Source: Chitinophaga pinensis
Lineage (GTDB): Bacteria > Bacteroidota > Bacteroidia > UKL13-3
DNA length: 46,802 nt
Direction of reading: 5' to 3'
Assembly: GCA_945898275.1 (NCBI GenBank)
Contig: CAMDHZ010000021.1
Span: 1 to 46,802, forward strand
A program made the translations under genes and the position numbers. Under the pieces are notes generated by a model that did no database searches, was not told where the DNA came from, and saw only the letters and a program-made list of their open reading frames with translations. Of the stretch, positions 10,291 through 19,803 are shown in pieces (within the stretch, counting starts at the first letter, position 1; every line of letters starts with the position of its first letter).

Positions 10291-10407
10291 TTATCCTTGA
10301 CGTTGTTTAAACTTAGGGTTCTTTTTGTTGATAACGTAAACTCTTCCTTTACGTTTAACAATGATGCAGTCTTCACTGCGCTTCTTTACAGATGCTCTGA
10401 TCTTCAT
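10291..10407 (-). CDS. rpmJ: 50S ribosomal protein L36 (zinc-free form)
   Basis: Translating the minus strand from the ATG at 10407 gives 38 residues beginning [14 protein letters not shown] and ending [12 protein letters not shown], a clear L36. Of the usual Cys-Cys-Cys-His zinc ligands only C14 remains; the others are Ser, Asn/Lys and Phe. This is the ligand-poor form. It lies between infA and rpsM. Confidence 0.96.
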   Translation of the reverse strand: MKIRASVKKRSEDCIIVKRKGRVYVINKKNPKFKQRQG

Positions 10408-10419
10408 TTTTGCCAGTTT

Positions 10420-10638
10420 TTATTTATACCTGTATATAATTCTTCCTTTACTTAAGTCATATGGCGACATTTCTATCGACACTTTATCTCCTGGTAAAAT
10501 TTTAATATAATGCATTCTCATTTTACCTGAGATATGGGCAATCACTTCGTGCCCATTTTCTAATTGTACTCTGAACATTGCATTACTCAGAGATTCTGTT
10601 ATTGTTCCGTCTTGTTTTATCAGCGATTGCTTTGGCAT
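10420..10638 (-). CDS. infA: Translation initiation factor IF-1
   Basis: OB-fold factor of 72 aa that binds the 30S A site during initiation. The family sequence is clear ([13 protein letters not shown], then [13 protein letters not shown] and ILPGDKV). It follows secY after a 62-nt gap holding a strong promoter match. The methionine aminopeptidase gene found here in some Bacteroidota is absent. Confidence 0.97.
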   Translation of the reverse strand: MPKQSLIKQDGTITESLSNAMFRVQLENGHEVIAHISGKMRMHYIKILPGDKVSIEMSPYDLSKGRIIYRYK

Positions 10639-10657
10639 ATTGTTAGAAAAAGGGGAG

Positions 10658-10687
10658 CAAAAATACGTAATATTTTTATAATATCAA
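10658..10687 (-). promoter_or_regulatory. Internal promoter upstream of infA
   Basis: On the minus strand TTG (10687-10685) is separated by 19 nt from TATTTTTG (10665-10658). This is an exact match to the Bacteroidota pattern TTG-N17-23-TAnnTTTG. Transcription would start about 13 nt before the infA ATG and give the alpha-operon genes their own start. Confidence 0.65.
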
Positions 10688-10700
10688 CGAAATAATTACT

Positions 10701-12062
10701 TTATACCAAAGATCCTGCTGCTTGTCGTCCTTTTATTCTACCGCTCTTCATCAAACCATCATAGTGACGCATCATTAAATGACTCTCGATTTGCTGTAAG
10801 GTATCTAAAACCACACCAACTAAGATGAGTAAAGAAGTACCTCCGTAAAACTGAGCAAACTGACTATTGATGTTAAAAATGTTTGCTAAAGATGGCAGAA
10901 TTGCTACAAATGCTAGGAAAAATGCACCTGGTAGTGTAATTCTAGACATCACATTATCAATGAAATCGGCAGTAGCCTTACCAGGTTTTACACCAGGTAT
11001 AAATCCACCGTTCCTTTTCATTTCATCTGAGATTTGATTAGCATTTACAGTAATAGCAGTATAAAAGTACGTAAACAAAATTATAAGTATTGCAAAAGTT
11101 AGGTTATATACCCAACCCATAGGATTGATAAAAGCACCCATTACCCCTTGCATAGTTTCATAATCTGGGAAGAATTGCGCAACTGTACTAGGAATAAACA
11201 TTAATGCTTGTGCAAAAATGATAGGCATTACTCCAGCAGCGTTAACCTTTAAAGGTATATACTGTCTTACACCACCATATTGTTTATTTCCAACAATCCT
11301 TTTTGCGTATTGTACAGGTATTTTTCGGGTACCTTGAACCAATAGAATTGTAATCATAATAACGGCAAACAACACAGCTAACTCAACCAAGAATATCACC
11401 AATCCTCCACCTGTTTCGCCTAATTTGAAATTGAATTCTTTAACTAATGCTTCAGGCAACCTTGCTATGATACCAATCATAATGATTAAAGAAATTCCAT
11501 TGCCAATTCCTTTTTCAGTAATTCTTTCACCTAACCACATTACAAACATGGTGCTTGATGTTAAGACAACTACTGAACTCAGCATAAACATAAAGTTAGA
11601 AATCACCTCTGGATTAGTAACTGAGATAATTGCTTGAGGATTTTCTGTTCTTAAATTAATAAGGAAACCAATTGACTGAACTGCTGTAATTACAATAGTT
11701 AAATATCTGGTTATCTGATTAATTTTACGTCTTCCATCTTCGCCTTCTTTTTGAAGTCTTTGAAAAGAAGGAACAGCCAAACTCAATAATTGCACTACAA
11801 TTGATGCCGAAATATATGGCATGATACCAAGTGCGAAGATTGAGCCCCTTGCGAAAGCACCACCTGCAAAAGTGTTAATCAAACCAAAAATACCACCTTC
11901 TGCTTGTTGAGCAGAACCTTCTAACATGTTTGGATCTACACCTGGAAGGGTAACATACGTACCCAAACGGTAGGCAAGTAACATCCAGAATGTAATAAGC
12001 AACTTGTATCTTAGTTCCTCAATTCTGAATATATTTTGAAATGTTTCAATTAGTTTCTTCAC
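10701..12062 (-). CDS. secY: Protein translocase channel subunit SecY
   Basis: Central membrane subunit of the Sec translocon, 453 aa with about ten membrane segments. Recognisable segments are TFWMLLAYRLGTYV (TM1), the GIMPYISASIVVQLL region (TM2) and NGISLIIMIGI. The tail LLILVGVVLDTLQQIESHLMM... is typical. It follows rplO by 20 nt, as in other spc operons. Confidence 0.97.
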   Translation of the reverse strand: MKKLIETFQNIFRIEELRYKLLITFWMLLAYRLGTYVTLPGVDPNMLEGSAQQAEGGIFGLINTFAGGAFARGSIFALGIMPYISASIVVQLLSLAVPSFQRLQKEGEDGRRKINQITRYLTIVITAVQSIGFLINLRTENPQAIISVTNPEVISNFMFMLSSVVVLTSSTMFVMWLGERITEKGIGNGISLIIMIGIIARLPEALVKEFNFKLGETGGGLVIFLVELAVLFAVIMITILLVQGTRKIPVQYAKRIVGNKQYGGVRQYIPLKVNAAGVMPIIFAQALMFIPSTVAQFFPDYETMQGVMGAFINPMGWVYNLTFAILIILFTYFYTAITVNANQISDEMKRNGGFIPGVKPGKATADFIDNVMSRITLPGAFFLAFVAILPSLANIFNINSQFAQFYGGTSLLILVGVVLDTLQQIESHLMMRHYDGLMKSGRIKGRQAAGSLV

Positions 12063-12082
12063 CGGTCGGGAATATTAAATAT

Positions 12083-12529
12083 TTATTTACTTGTAATTGA
12101 ACCTCCAGCTGCTTCAATAGCTTTCTGCGCAGCTTCTGAAAACTTATCAGCTTTAATTTCTAACGCAGCTTTAATTTCACCACGTCCTAAAATTTTCACT
12201 AAATCATTTTTTCCAATCAATCCATTGTCTCTTAAAACAGATGAATCAATTTTACTAATTCCTTTATCAGCAAGTTCTTGAAGTTTATCTAAATTAATTG
12301 GAGCGTACTCAACCCTATTAAGGTTTTTAAAACCAAATTTAGGTATACGACGATACAAAGGCATCTGACCACCTTCAAAACCTCTTTTTGTGCTTGTTCC
12401 ACTTCTAGAACCAGCACCTTTATGACCACGAGAAGCGGTTCCACCTTTTCCACTACCTTCTCCTCGACCTAACCTTTTACCTTCTCTATGGGTTGAACCA
12501 GGAGCTGGCTTTAATGTATGTAATTTCAT
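12083..12529 (-). CDS. rplO: 50S ribosomal protein L15
   Basis: Large-subunit assembly protein, 148 aa. The N-terminal Gly/Arg-rich extended arm (RLGRGEGSGKGGTASRGHKG) and the GFEGGQMPLYRRIPK motif are diagnostic. It lies between rpmD and secY. Confidence 0.98.
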   Translation of the reverse strand: MKLHTLKPAPGSTHREGKRLGRGEGSGKGGTASRGHKGAGSRSGTSTKRGFEGGQMPLYRRIPKFGFKNLNRVEYAPINLDKLQELADKGISKIDSSVLRDNGLIGKNDLVKILGRGEIKAALEIKADKFSEAAQKAIEAAGGSITSK

Positions 12530-12540
12530 GTCTGGTCCTT

Positions 12541-12720
12541 TTAGATTTTTTCAACTTTTAACAAATGAGAAACTTTGTTGATCATACCCATAATTTGTGG
12601 CGTAGCTTCAACCTCTTTTACTTGATGAAGCTTAGTAAACCCAAGGGCACGAACGGTGCGCTTTTGATCTTCTTTACGGTCGATGGCGCTCTTTATTTGT
12701 GTAACTCTTAACTTTTCCAT
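12541..12720 (-). CDS. rpmD: 50S ribosomal protein L30
   Basis: The minus strand from the ATG at 12720 gives 59 residues beginning MEKLRVTQIKSAI, with RTVRALGFTKLHQ, ending HLLKVEKI. Length and motifs match L30. It fits the 195-nt space between rpsE and rplO, starting 4 nt after the rpsE stop. Confidence 0.96.
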   Translation of the reverse strand: MEKLRVTQIKSAIDRKEDQKRTVRALGFTKLHQVKEVEATPQIMGMINKVSHLLKVEKI

Positions 12721-12724
12721 CGTA

Positions 12725-13249
12725 TTATTCTTGTCCGTTAAAAACTTTCTTTAAACTAATTCCTCTTTGTTGTGCAATAGTATATGCATCACGCATTTCT
12801 AATAATGCGTTAATGGTAGCTTTCACCACATTGTGCGGGTTAGAAGACCCTTTTGATTTTGCCAAAACGTCTGTAACTCCAGCACTTTCCAAAACTGCAC
12901 GCATTGCACCACCTGCAATAACACCTGTTCCATGCGCAGCAGGCTTTAAAAATACACGACCACCGCCATATTTACCAAGTTGCTCATGAGGTACAGTGCC
13001 TTTTAAAACTGGTACTTTAACCAAATTTTTCTTAGCATCATCTACTCCTTTAGAAATAGCATCTGTTACTTCCAAAGATTTTCCTAAGCCATAACCAACT
13101 ATACCATTACCATCCCCTACTACAACTAAAGCTGAAAAACTAAATGTTCTACCACCCTTTGTAACTTTGGCTACGCGGTTTATAGAAACAACTTTTTCCT
13201 TTAGTTCAACATCAGTTGTTCTTACTTTTTTTATGTTCGCTGTTGACAT
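12725..13249 (-). CDS. rpsE: 30S ribosomal protein S5
   Basis: Small-subunit protein of 174 aa involved in decoding accuracy. It has the double-stranded RNA-binding N-terminal domain ([19 protein letters not shown]) and the C-terminal domain with [15 protein letters not shown]. It lies between rplR and rpmD. Confidence 0.98.
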   Translation of the reverse strand: MSTANIKKVRTTDVELKEKVVSINRVAKVTKGGRTFSFSALVVVGDGNGIVGYGLGKSLEVTDAISKGVDDAKKNLVKVPVLKGTVPHEQLGKYGGGRVFLKPAAHGTGVIAGGAMRAVLESAGVTDVLAKSKGSSNPHNVVKATINALLEMRDAYTIAQQRGISLKKVFNGQE

Positions 13250-13263
13250 ACTCTTTCTTACAA

Positions 13264-13608
13264 TTAAAATTTAAGACCACCTTCACGAGCGCCTTCAGCA
13301 AGCGCCTTAACCCTACCATGATAAAGGTAACCACCTCTATCAAAAACAACTTCTGAAATACCTGCGGCAAGTGCTTTTTCAGCTAAACTTTTTCCAACAA
13401 GTACCGATGAATCACCTTTTGCTACCTTTTCAGTCAATGCTCTAGATGAACTTGCAATTAAGGTAACACCAGCTATATCATCAATCAATTGAGCATAAAT
13501 GAATCTATTACTCCTAAAAACAGATAGACGTGGCTTCTGAGCTGTACCAGTTACGCGGCTGCGGATACGGGCACGAATTTTTCCTCTTCTTGAATCTTTA
13601 TTAAACAT
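13264..13608 (-). CDS. rplR: 50S ribosomal protein L18
   Basis: 5S rRNA-binding protein of 114 aa, with [15 protein letters not shown] and the C-terminal [20 protein letters not shown]. Typical length. It is 9 nt after rplF. Confidence 0.98.
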   Translation of the reverse strand: MFNKDSRRGKIRARIRSRVTGTAQKPRLSVFRSNRFIYAQLIDDIAGVTLIASSSRALTEKVAKGDSSVLVGKSLAEKALAAGISEVVFDRGGYLYHGRVKALAEGAREGGLKF

Positions 13609-13617
13609 AGCTCAATA

Positions 13618-14172
13618 TTATTTAGAAGCAGTTTTACCTGCTTTTCTTCTCAACACTTCATTTACAAACTTAATACCCTTGCCTTTATATGGTTCTGGTG
13701 CACGCAATGACCTAATCTTTGCTGCTACTTGACCAACTAATTGCTTATCAATTCCTTCTAATGTTATGATTGGGTTTTTACCTTTTTCTTGTTCAGTTTT
13801 TACTTGAACTTCTTTGGGTACTTCAAAATAAATATGATGTGAATATCCAAGTGTTAAATCTAGAATATTTCCATCATTAGTAGCTTTGTAACCAACACCC
13901 ACCAATTCTTGTCTTTTCGAATATCCTTGAGTAACACCAGTAACCATATTGTTTACAAGTGACCTATAAAGGCCATGAAGTGCTCTATGGCGCTTATGGT
14001 CTGTAGCTCTTGTAAAAGAAATGATACCATCGGTAACATCTAACTTAATATCTGGATCCATTTGTTGCGTTAATTGACCTTTTGGTCCTTTAACTGAAAC
14101 AAGATTAGAAGAAGAAACTACCACTTCAACACCTGAAGGAACTTTAATAATTGCTTTACCTATACGTGACAT
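13618..14172 (-). CDS. rplF: 50S ribosomal protein L6
   Basis: Large-subunit protein near the factor-binding site, 184 aa. It starts MSRIGKAIIKVPSGVEV and includes the signature PEPYKGKGIKF near the C-terminus. It lies 16 nt after rpsH. Confidence 0.98.
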   Translation of the reverse strand: MSRIGKAIIKVPSGVEVVVSSSNLVSVKGPKGQLTQQMDPDIKLDVTDGIISFTRATDHKRHRALHGLYRSLVNNMVTGVTQGYSKRQELVGVGYKATNDGNILDLTLGYSHHIYFEVPKEVQVKTEQEKGKNPIITLEGIDKQLVGQVAAKIRSLRAPEPYKGKGIKFVNEVLRRKAGKTASK

Positions 14173-14188
14173 TTTATTCTCCTTTCAA

Positions 14189-14587
14189 TTAATAAACGAA
14201 ACATAAAACTTCACCACCTACATTATTAATCTTCGCTTCCTTTTCAGTCATTACACCTTTAGAAGTAGTTACAATGGCTATACCCATACCATTAATAACA
14301 CGCGGCAAAGTGTCAACGCCTGTATAACGACGTAAACCTGGACGACTAACGCGCTCAAGTGTCTTAATTGCAGAAGTTTTGGTTAATGGATGATACTTAA
14401 GGGCAATTTTTATGATACCTTGACGGTTTTCTATGTCCTCAAATTTATAATTAAGGATATAGCCCTTCTCGAATAATACTCGAGTAATCTCCTTTTTAAT
14501 TTTGGAGCTTGGAATCTCTACTATGCGATGATTTGCCTTGATCGCATTACGAAGCCTAGTTAAATAATCTGATATTGGATCTGTCAT
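14189..14587 (-). CDS. rpsH: 30S ribosomal protein S8
   Basis: Early-assembling 16S-binding protein of 132 aa. It has MTDPISDYLTRLRNA at the start and GIAIVTTSKGVMT near the end. In many bacteria S8 autoregulates the spc operon through its mRNA. Here the gene is preceded by an unusually long 124-nt gap containing a promoter match and a hairpin. Confidence 0.98.
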   Translation of the reverse strand: MTDPISDYLTRLRNAIKANHRIVEIPSSKIKKEITRVLFEKGYILNYKFEDIENRQGIIKIALKYHPLTKTSAIKTLERVSRPGLRRYTGVDTLPRVINGMGIAIVTTSKGVMTEKEAKINNVGGEVLCFVY

Positions 14588-14606
14588 ATGATATATTTTG
14601 TTACTT

Positions 14607-14641
14607 GCAAGCAGTAAGCCAAGGCTTTTACTCTTACTTGC
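14607..14641 (-). promoter_or_regulatory. Leader hairpin upstream of rpsH
   Basis: The outer stem GCAAG (14607-14611) pairs with CTTGC (14637-14641). The inner arm AGTAAGCC (14613-14620) pairs with GGCTTTTACT (14623-14632) with a two-base bulge. It lies inside the predicted leader of the rpsH transcript. A role as an autoregulatory site is a guess. Confidence 0.35.
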
Positions 14642-14669
14642 TAAGTGATTGTTTATATTTTAAGGGCTG

Positions 14670-14701
14670 CAAATATATAAATAAATGCTAAACCTTTACA
14701 A
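14670..14701 (-). promoter_or_regulatory. Internal promoter upstream of rpsH
   Basis: On the minus strand TTG (14701-14699), 21 nt, then TATATTTG (14677-14670). This is an exact match to the Bacteroidota promoter pattern, in one of the few long gaps of the cluster. The predicted leader to rpsH is about 75 nt. Confidence 0.65.
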
Positions 14702-14711
14702 TTTATTTTTA

Positions 14712-14981
14712 TTACCAGCTAGATTTGGTAACACCTGGAATTTTACCCATTAAGGCAAGTTCACGAAATTGATTACGGCAAATACCGAAATCCTTCATGT
14801 ACCCTTTTGGTCTTCCTGTTAATTTACAACGATTCTTAAGACGAACAGGTGAAGCATTTTTAGGAAGTTTTTGCAACCCAATATAATCACCTGCTTGTTT
14901 TAATGCCTCACGCTTGGCAGCAAACTTTGCCACCATTTTCTCTCTTTTGCGTTGACGGGCTTTTACTGACTCTTTTGCCAT
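14712..14981 (-). CDS. rpsN: 30S ribosomal protein S14
   Basis: Small-subunit head protein. The start at 14981 gives 89 aa beginning [16 protein letters not shown], the standard N-terminus; an upstream in-frame ATG at 15017 lies inside rplE and is less likely. The sequence ends [11 protein letters not shown]. It is the long form without the CxxC zinc pairs. It follows rplE by 10 nt. Confidence 0.97.
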   Translation of the reverse strand: MAKESVKARQRKREKMVAKFAAKREALKQAGDYIGLQKLPKNASPVRLKNRCKLTGRPKGYMKDFGICRNQFRELALMGKIPGVTKSSW

Positions 14982-14991
14982 TATATAAATA

Positions 14992-15546
14992 TTACGCTTT
15001 TTTAAATGGTAAACCAAACTCCTTTAGCAATTCTAAGCATTGCTCATCCGAACTGGCAGTAGTTACAAATGTAATGTCCATACCATTGATTCTGTTAACC
15101 TTATCGATAACAATCTCAGGGAAAATGATCTGTTCTGTTACACCCATGTTATAATTTCCTCTGCCGTCAAAACCTTTAAGTTTTAAGCCTTGAAAATCCC
15201 TTACACGAGGTAAAGAAACTGAAATTAAACGGTCTAAGAACTCATACATACGGTCTCCACGCAAAGTTACACGTGTTCCAACCGGAACACCTTTTCTTAA
15301 CTTGAAGTTTGAGATATCTTTCTTTGAACGTGTAGGAACGGCCTTTTGTCCAGCAATATTTGAAAGCTCTTCAATTGCTTGGTCAACCAATTTCTTATCT
15401 GCAACAGCAGCTCCAACTCCTTGGTTAATACAAATTTTAAGTAACTTAGGAACCATCATAGGGTTCTTATACTTGAATCTTTCCTGCATTGCGGGAACGA
15501 TTTCTTTTGAATATTGTTCTTTTAATCTTGGCGTGTACATATACAA
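14992..15546 (-). CDS. rplE: 50S ribosomal protein L5
   Basis: 5S rRNA-binding protein of the central protuberance, 184 aa. It has [12 protein letters not shown] near the N-terminus, [12 protein letters not shown] in the middle and [17 protein letters not shown] near the end. It lies 6 nt after rplX. Confidence 0.98.
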   Translation of the reverse strand: MYMYTPRLKEQYSKEIVPAMQERFKYKNPMMVPKLLKICINQGVGAAVADKKLVDQAIEELSNIAGQKAVPTRSKKDISNFKLRKGVPVGTRVTLRGDRMYEFLDRLISVSLPRVRDFQGLKLKGFDGRGNYNMGVTEQIIFPEIVIDKVNRINGMDITFVTTASSDEQCLELLKEFGLPFKKA

Positions 15547-15552
15547 TAAATA

Positions 15553-15891
15553 TTAGTCAATAAAATCACCAGATTTTTTTGATACCCTTAATAATTTTCC
15601 ACTTTCATTGGTTTTGCGACCAATTTTAGTTGGATTACCTGTTTTATCTACAACTTTTAGATTGGAAATATGAACAGGCGCTTCTTTTGAAATAATGCCA
15701 CCATTTTGATTCTGAGCATTAGGTTTAGTATGACGCTTAACAATGTTAACGCCCTCAACAATTGCTCTGTTTGTTTCGGTAATTACTTCTATTACCCTTC
15801 CCTTTTTGCCCTTATCGTCACCAGTAATAACAAGAACGTTATCACCTTTTTTTACATGACGTTTAGCCTGGCTGTTAAACTTTCTTTCCAT
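15553..15891 (-). CDS. rplX: 50S ribosomal protein L24
   Basis: Assembly-initiating large-subunit protein of 112 aa. The KOW motif is clear (VKKGDNVLVITGDDKGKKG), followed by IVEGVNIVKRHTKP. It lies between rplN and rplE with gaps of 2 and 6 nt. Confidence 0.98.
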   Translation of the reverse strand: MERKFNSQAKRHVKKGDNVLVITGDDKGKKGRVIEVITETNRAIVEGVNIVKRHTKPNAQNQNGGIISKEAPVHISNLKVVDKTGNPTKIGRKTNESGKLLRVSKKSGDFID

Positions 15892-15893
15892 TA

Positions 15894-16262
15894 TTATAGA
15901 ACCTCCGGTGCTAAAGATACAATTTTCATGAACTGTTTTTCTCTAAGCTCACGAGCAACTGGTCCGAAAATACGGGTTGCGCGTGGCTCATCTTGCGCGT
16001 TCAATAAAACGCAAGAATTATCGTCAAAGCGAATGTAAGATCCGTCTTGTCTGCGCACTTCTTTTTTCGTGCGAACGACTACTGCTTTAGAAACAGCACC
16101 TTTTTTAACTGTTCCAGAAGGAATCGCTGATTTTACAGTCACTACTATTTTATCACCTACAGAGGCGTATCTTCTACCCGTACCACCTAGCACACGAATA
16201 CAAAGTACTTCTTTTGCGCCGCTGTTATCTGCTACTTTTAGCCTTGATTCTTGTTGTATCAT
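15894..16262 (-). CDS. rplN: 50S ribosomal protein L14
   Basis: Large-subunit protein at the subunit interface, 122 aa. It starts [19 protein letters not shown] and ends [10 protein letters not shown], both canonical. It is 2 nt after rpsQ. Confidence 0.98.
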   Translation of the reverse strand: MIQQESRLKVADNSGAKEVLCIRVLGGTGRRYASVGDKIVVTVKSAIPSGTVKKGAVSKAVVVRTKKEVRRQDGSYIRFDDNSCVLLNAQDEPRATRIFGPVARELREKQFMKIVSLAPEVL

Positions 16263-16264
16263 CG

Positions 16265-16534
16265 TTACTTAGCTTTTTCAATGATTTCTACTAATCTCCA
16301 ACGCTTATCTTTACTAAGCGGACGAGTTTCCATCACTCTTACAATATCATTCATATTACACTCATTCTTTTCATCATGAGCTTTAAATTTTGAGGTCATC
16401 TTGATGAACTTACCATATTTAGGGTGCATCACTTTACGCTCAACGGATACAACAATAGTTTTTTGCATTTTATTGCTAACTACTTTGCCGATGATAACCT
16501 TCCTCGAATTTCTTTCTTCAGTTGTATTTTCCAT
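16265..16534 (-). CDS. rpsQ: 30S ribosomal protein S17
   Basis: OB-fold 16S-binding protein of 89 aa, with [18 protein letters not shown] and a [14 protein letters not shown]-terminus. It lies 9 nt after rpmC. Confidence 0.98.
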   Translation of the reverse strand: MENTTEERNSRKVIIGKVVSNKMQKTIVVSVERKVMHPKYGKFIKMTSKFKAHDEKNECNMNDIVRVMETRPLSKDKRWRLVEIIEKAK

Positions 16535-16543
16535 ATTCCCGAT

Positions 16544-16744
16544 TTATTGTGCACTTACAATCTGACGTTTACGTTGCTCAGTTACTAAACGTGCAATCAA
16601 CTTCTTATTTTCCTTAATGATGTTGGGATTTTCAACAGGAGAAATCGCATGGTTTAACAAAAGCTTGTTAAAACTAGCTCTTTCTTCACGAATTCTTGCT
16701 GCCAACTCTTTGTTAGACAATTCCCTGATTTCTGTATTATTCAT
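16544..16744 (-). CDS. rpmC: 50S ribosomal protein L29
   Basis: Small helical protein of 66 aa at the exit tunnel. It contains EIRELSNKELAARIREER and the IARLVTEQRKR tail. It sits 2 nt after rplP. Confidence 0.97.
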   Translation of the reverse strand: MNNTEIRELSNKELAARIREERASFNKLLLNHAISPVENPNIIKENKKLIARLVTEQRKRQIVSAQ

Positions 16745-16746
16745 AA

Positions 16747-17166
16747 TTATTCGCTATATTCAGGTTTAACCACAAATTTAGTAACCACTGGAAGTTTTTG
16801 TGAAGCCAATCTCATAGCTTCTTGAGCAACCGCTTTTGGAACACCATCCGCTTCAAAGATGATGGTACCTGGCCAGCAACGAGCCACCCAAAATTCTGGT
16901 GCTCCTTTACCTTTACCCATACGTACTTCGGCTGGTTTACGTGTCATTGGTTTATCAGGAAAAACCCTGATCCAAACTTGCCCCTCACGTTTCATGTAGC
17001 GATTTAGAGCCACACGGGCTGCTTCTAATTGCTTAGAAGTCAAGAAACAGGTATCAAGTGCTTTTAATCCAAAGCTACCAAAGGCAACATTAAAGCCACG
17101 AGTGGCATTACCTTTCATTCTACCTTTTTGCTGTTTCCTATATTTCGTCTTTTTAGGCTGTAACAT
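16747..17166 (-). CDS. rplP: 50S ribosomal protein L16
   Basis: Large-subunit protein near the A site, 139 aa. It begins [19 protein letters not shown] and contains [20 protein letters not shown] and [12 protein letters not shown]. It follows rpsC by 32 nt. Confidence 0.98.
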   Translation of the reverse strand: MLQPKKTKYRKQQKGRMKGNATRGFNVAFGSFGLKALDTCFLTSKQLEAARVALNRYMKREGQVWIRVFPDKPMTRKPAEVRMGKGKGAPEFWVARCWPGTIIFEADGVPKAVAQEAMRLASQKLPVVTKFVVKPEYSE

Positions 17167-17198
17167 TTTTACAGTTAATTATACTATCGAACAATTTA

Positions 17199-17993
17199 TT
17201 ACTTTCTTCTGCGATCTCCGCCACCAGAATTTCTTCTGTCTCCACCACCACCACCACCTGGTCTTCTATCTCTTCTATCTCCACCTTCTTGTCTTCTATC
17301 CGGTCTACCTCCACCTGAAGGTTTATCATTTCCAGTGTTAATTCCAATATTTGGTGATAAATCTCTCTTTCCAAAAACCTCACCTTTACAAATCCATACC
17401 TTGATGCCAATTTTTCCGTACACTGTCAATGCCTCTGCAATAGTATAATCAATATCAGCTCTTAACGTATGAAGCGGTGTTCTACCTTCTTTGAAAACTT
17501 CAGATCTAGCCATCTCCGCGCCACCTAATCTTCCACTTACCATTACTTTAATACCTTCAGCACCCATTCTCATTGTTGAAGCAATTGCCATTTTTACAGC
17601 TCTCTTGTAAGAAACACGAGCTTCAACTTGGTTTGCAATTGATTCCCCAACTAATGTTGCATCTAATTCTGGTCTTTTGATTTCAAAAATATTGATTGCA
17701 ACATCCTTTTTGGTTAATTTCTTAACCTCTTCCTTTATCTTGTCTACTTCTGAACCAGCTTTACCGATGACAATACCAGGTCTGCTTGTATGAATAGTGA
17801 TTATTACACGCTTTATAGTACGCTCAATTATAATTTTAGCAATACCACCTTTTGTGATACGAGCGTTTAAATATTTTCTGATTTTCTCATCTTCGATAAG
17901 TTTTTCAGAGAAATTTTTTCCTCCATACCAATTAGACTCCCAGCCTCTAATAATACCTAAACGTATTCCTATAGGGTTAACCTTTTGTCCCAT
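17199..17993 (-). CDS. rpsC: 30S ribosomal protein S3 with Gly/Arg-rich tail
   Basis: Small-subunit mRNA-entry protein. It has the N-terminal domain, a KH domain ([19 protein letters not shown]) and the S3 C-terminal domain ([20 protein letters not shown]). It has 264 aa against about 210-235 in many bacteria. The excess, from about residue 219, is a low-complexity tail of Gly runs mixed with DRR/DRRRD repeats, resembling eukaryotic RGG boxes. It could be extra RNA-binding. It starts 7 nt after rplV. Confidence 0.97.
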   Translation of the reverse strand: MGQKVNPIGIRLGIIRGWESNWYGGKNFSEKLIEDEKIRKYLNARITKGGIAKIIIERTIKRVIITIHTSRPGIVIGKAGSEVDKIKEEVKKLTKKDVAINIFEIKRPELDATLVGESIANQVEARVSYKRAVKMAIASTMRMGAEGIKVMVSGRLGGAEMARSEVFKEGRTPLHTLRADIDYTIAEALTVYGKIGIKVWICKGEVFGKRDLSPNIGINTGNDKPSGGGRPDRRQEGGDRRDRRPGGGGGGDRRNSGGGDRRRK

Positions 17994-18000
17994 TCTGTTA

Positions 18001-18390
18001 TTAATTATCGTTTTCTATTACTTCACTATTTTCTACAGTAGCAACAACTTTGCTGTCTACTACAAGCGTTACATGGTTGGAACGTTTGCGAATTCTATGC
18101 GCTCTACCTTGTGGTGCTGGCAAAATGCGTTTAATCATTGGGCCTCCATCAACAAATATAGTTTTAACATACAACTGACTTTCTTCTACCCTTAAACCTT
18201 CATTCTTTTGTTGCCAGTTAGAAATGGCTGAACGAAGAAGTTTTTCTAAACGAAGAGAGTTTTCTTTCTTAGCATTAAATACTAATATATTGAAGGCCTC
18301 TTCTACGCGCTTTCCGCGAATTAGGTCGGCCAACAACCTCATCTTACGTGGCGAGGTAGGGCAATTATTTAATTTAGCTACAGCTTCCAT
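18001..18390 (-). CDS. rplV: 50S ribosomal protein L22
   Basis: Exit-tunnel protein of 129 aa. It has [20 protein letters not shown] near the N-terminus and [21 protein letters not shown] near the end. A short acidic tail ([11 protein letters not shown]) follows. It lies 5 nt after rpsS. Confidence 0.98.
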   Translation of the reverse strand: MEAVAKLNNCPTSPRKMRLLADLIRGKRVEEAFNILVFNAKKENSLRLEKLLRSAISNWQQKNEGLRVEESQLYVKTIFVDGGPMIKRILPAPQGRAHRIRKRSNHVTLVVDSKVVATVENSEVIENDN

Positions 18391-18395
18391 TCTTC

Positions 18396-18662
18396 TTAAT
18401 CTTTCTTAACAGGATGCGACTTAAATGTTCTAGTTGGGGCAAATTCTCCTAACTTATGACCAACCATATTCTCAGTAACATAAACAGGAATAAACTTACT
18501 ACCGTTATGTACTGCAAATGTATGACCAACAAAATCAGGTGTAATCATTGACCTGCGACTCCAAGTCTTAATTACAGTTTTCTTTTTGTTATCATTCATA
18601 GCAAAAACTTTTTTCTCAAGTTTTACTTCTACAAATGGACCTTTCTTTAATGAACGCGCCAT
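18396..18662 (-). CDS. rpsS: 30S ribosomal protein S19
   Basis: Small-subunit head protein of 88 aa. It starts [19 protein letters not shown] and includes [20 protein letters not shown] and [13 protein letters not shown]. It lies 5 nt after rplB. Confidence 0.98.
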   Translation of the reverse strand: MARSLKKGPFVEVKLEKKVFAMNDNKKKTVIKTWSRRSMITPDFVGHTFAVHNGSKFIPVYVTENMVGHKLGEFAPTRTFKSHPVKKD

Positions 18663-18667
18663 ATTTC

Positions 18668-19498
18668 TTATTTCTTCTTACGACTTTCTATAATCATTGA
18701 ATTCGAATATTTTTTAGGCGAGCGGGTTTTGTAACCTTTAGCCTTTAGGCCTTTGCGTGACCTAGGATGACCTCCTGAAGCTCTACCTTCACCACCACCC
18801 ATTGGGTGATCCACTGGATTCATCGCTACTGGACGAGTACGAGGACGTCTACCTAACCAACGATTAGCACCAGCCTTACCTTTACGCTCATTCATGTGGT
18901 CTTGGTTAGAAACTTGACCTACTGTTGCAAAACAAGTAACCAAGATATTTCTAGTTTCGCCAGATGCTAATTTTACAGTGGCATATTTTCCATCGCGGTT
19001 AAGCAATTGTGCTGCGCTACCTGCTGACCTTACCAATTGACCACCACGACCTGGTTGTAACTCAATGTTGTGAATGGTTGTACCCAATGGTATTTCTGAT
19101 AACGGCAATGCATTTCCTAAATCAGGTGAAACACCAGAACCACTGCTAATTGTCATTCCTGCCTCAAGTCCTTTAGGTGCAAGAATATATCTTTTCTCAC
19201 CATCTGTATAAACTAATAAAGCAATCCTACATGTACGATTTGGATCGTATTGAATTGAATCAACATTAGCTTCAATACCATGCTTGTTTCTTTTGAAATC
19301 AATGATACGGTACTGCTTCTTGTGACCGCCACCTAAATAGCGCATGGTCATTTTACCACTGTTATTTCTACCACCAGAACTTTTCTGGCTTAACAAAAGT
19401 GATTTCTCAACTTTATATCCCGGTGTCAACTCTTCGAAAGTGTTGGCAGCTTTAAATCTGGTACCGGGTGTTACTGGTTTATATTTCCTAATTCCCAT
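18668..19498 (-). CDS. rplB: 50S ribosomal protein L2
   Basis: Peptidyl-transferase-centre protein of 276 aa. It starts [15 protein letters not shown] and has the conserved [20 protein letters not shown] loop and the [11 protein letters not shown] tail. It lies 8 nt after rplW. Confidence 0.98.
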   Translation of the reverse strand: MGIRKYKPVTPGTRFKAANTFEELTPGYKVEKSLLLSQKSSGGRNNSGKMTMRYLGGGHKKQYRIIDFKRNKHGIEANVDSIQYDPNRTCRIALLVYTDGEKRYILAPKGLEAGMTISSGSGVSPDLGNALPLSEIPLGTTIHNIELQPGRGGQLVRSAGSAAQLLNRDGKYATVKLASGETRNILVTCFATVGQVSNQDHMNERKGKAGANRWLGRRPRTRPVAMNPVDHPMGGGEGRASGGHPRSRKGLKAKGYKTRSPKKYSNSMIIESRKKK

Positions 19499-19506
19499 TG
19501 CTTCTA

Positions 19507-19797
19507 TTAAATATTAGCGAAGAAGTCAATTTTTTGACCATCTTGCAAGGTTATTATTGCTTTTTTGAAAGAAGCTTTACGACCGGAAAAATTTCCCTTT
19601 TTTGTAAATCTACTTTTAGCTTTACCGGCGTAAATCATAGTGTTAACGTTTACAACGTTTACACTGTAGATTGTTTCAACAGCTTGCTTAATTTCAGTTT
19701 TAGTTGCCGCTTTAGCTACTATAAAACTTACTTTATTAAGCTTATCGCTTATTGCTGTGAACTTCTCTGTAACTAAAGGCTTTTTTAATATAGTCAT
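19507..19797 (-). CDS. rplW: 50S ribosomal protein L23
   Basis: Exit-site protein of 96 aa that docks trigger factor and SRP. It begins [16 protein letters not shown], and the middle has [18 protein letters not shown]. It lies between rplD and rplB. Confidence 0.97.
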   Translation of the reverse strand: MTILKKPLVTEKFTAISDKLNKVSFIVAKAATKTEIKQAVETIYSVNVVNVNTMIYAGKAKSRFTKKGNFSGRKASFKKAIITLQDGQKIDFFANI

Positions 19798-19803
19798 AAT
19801 GCC

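Noticed and set aside
10639-10700. Methionine aminopeptidase gene between secY and infA
   Set aside because: The gap is only 62 nt; the gene is simply absent from this position.
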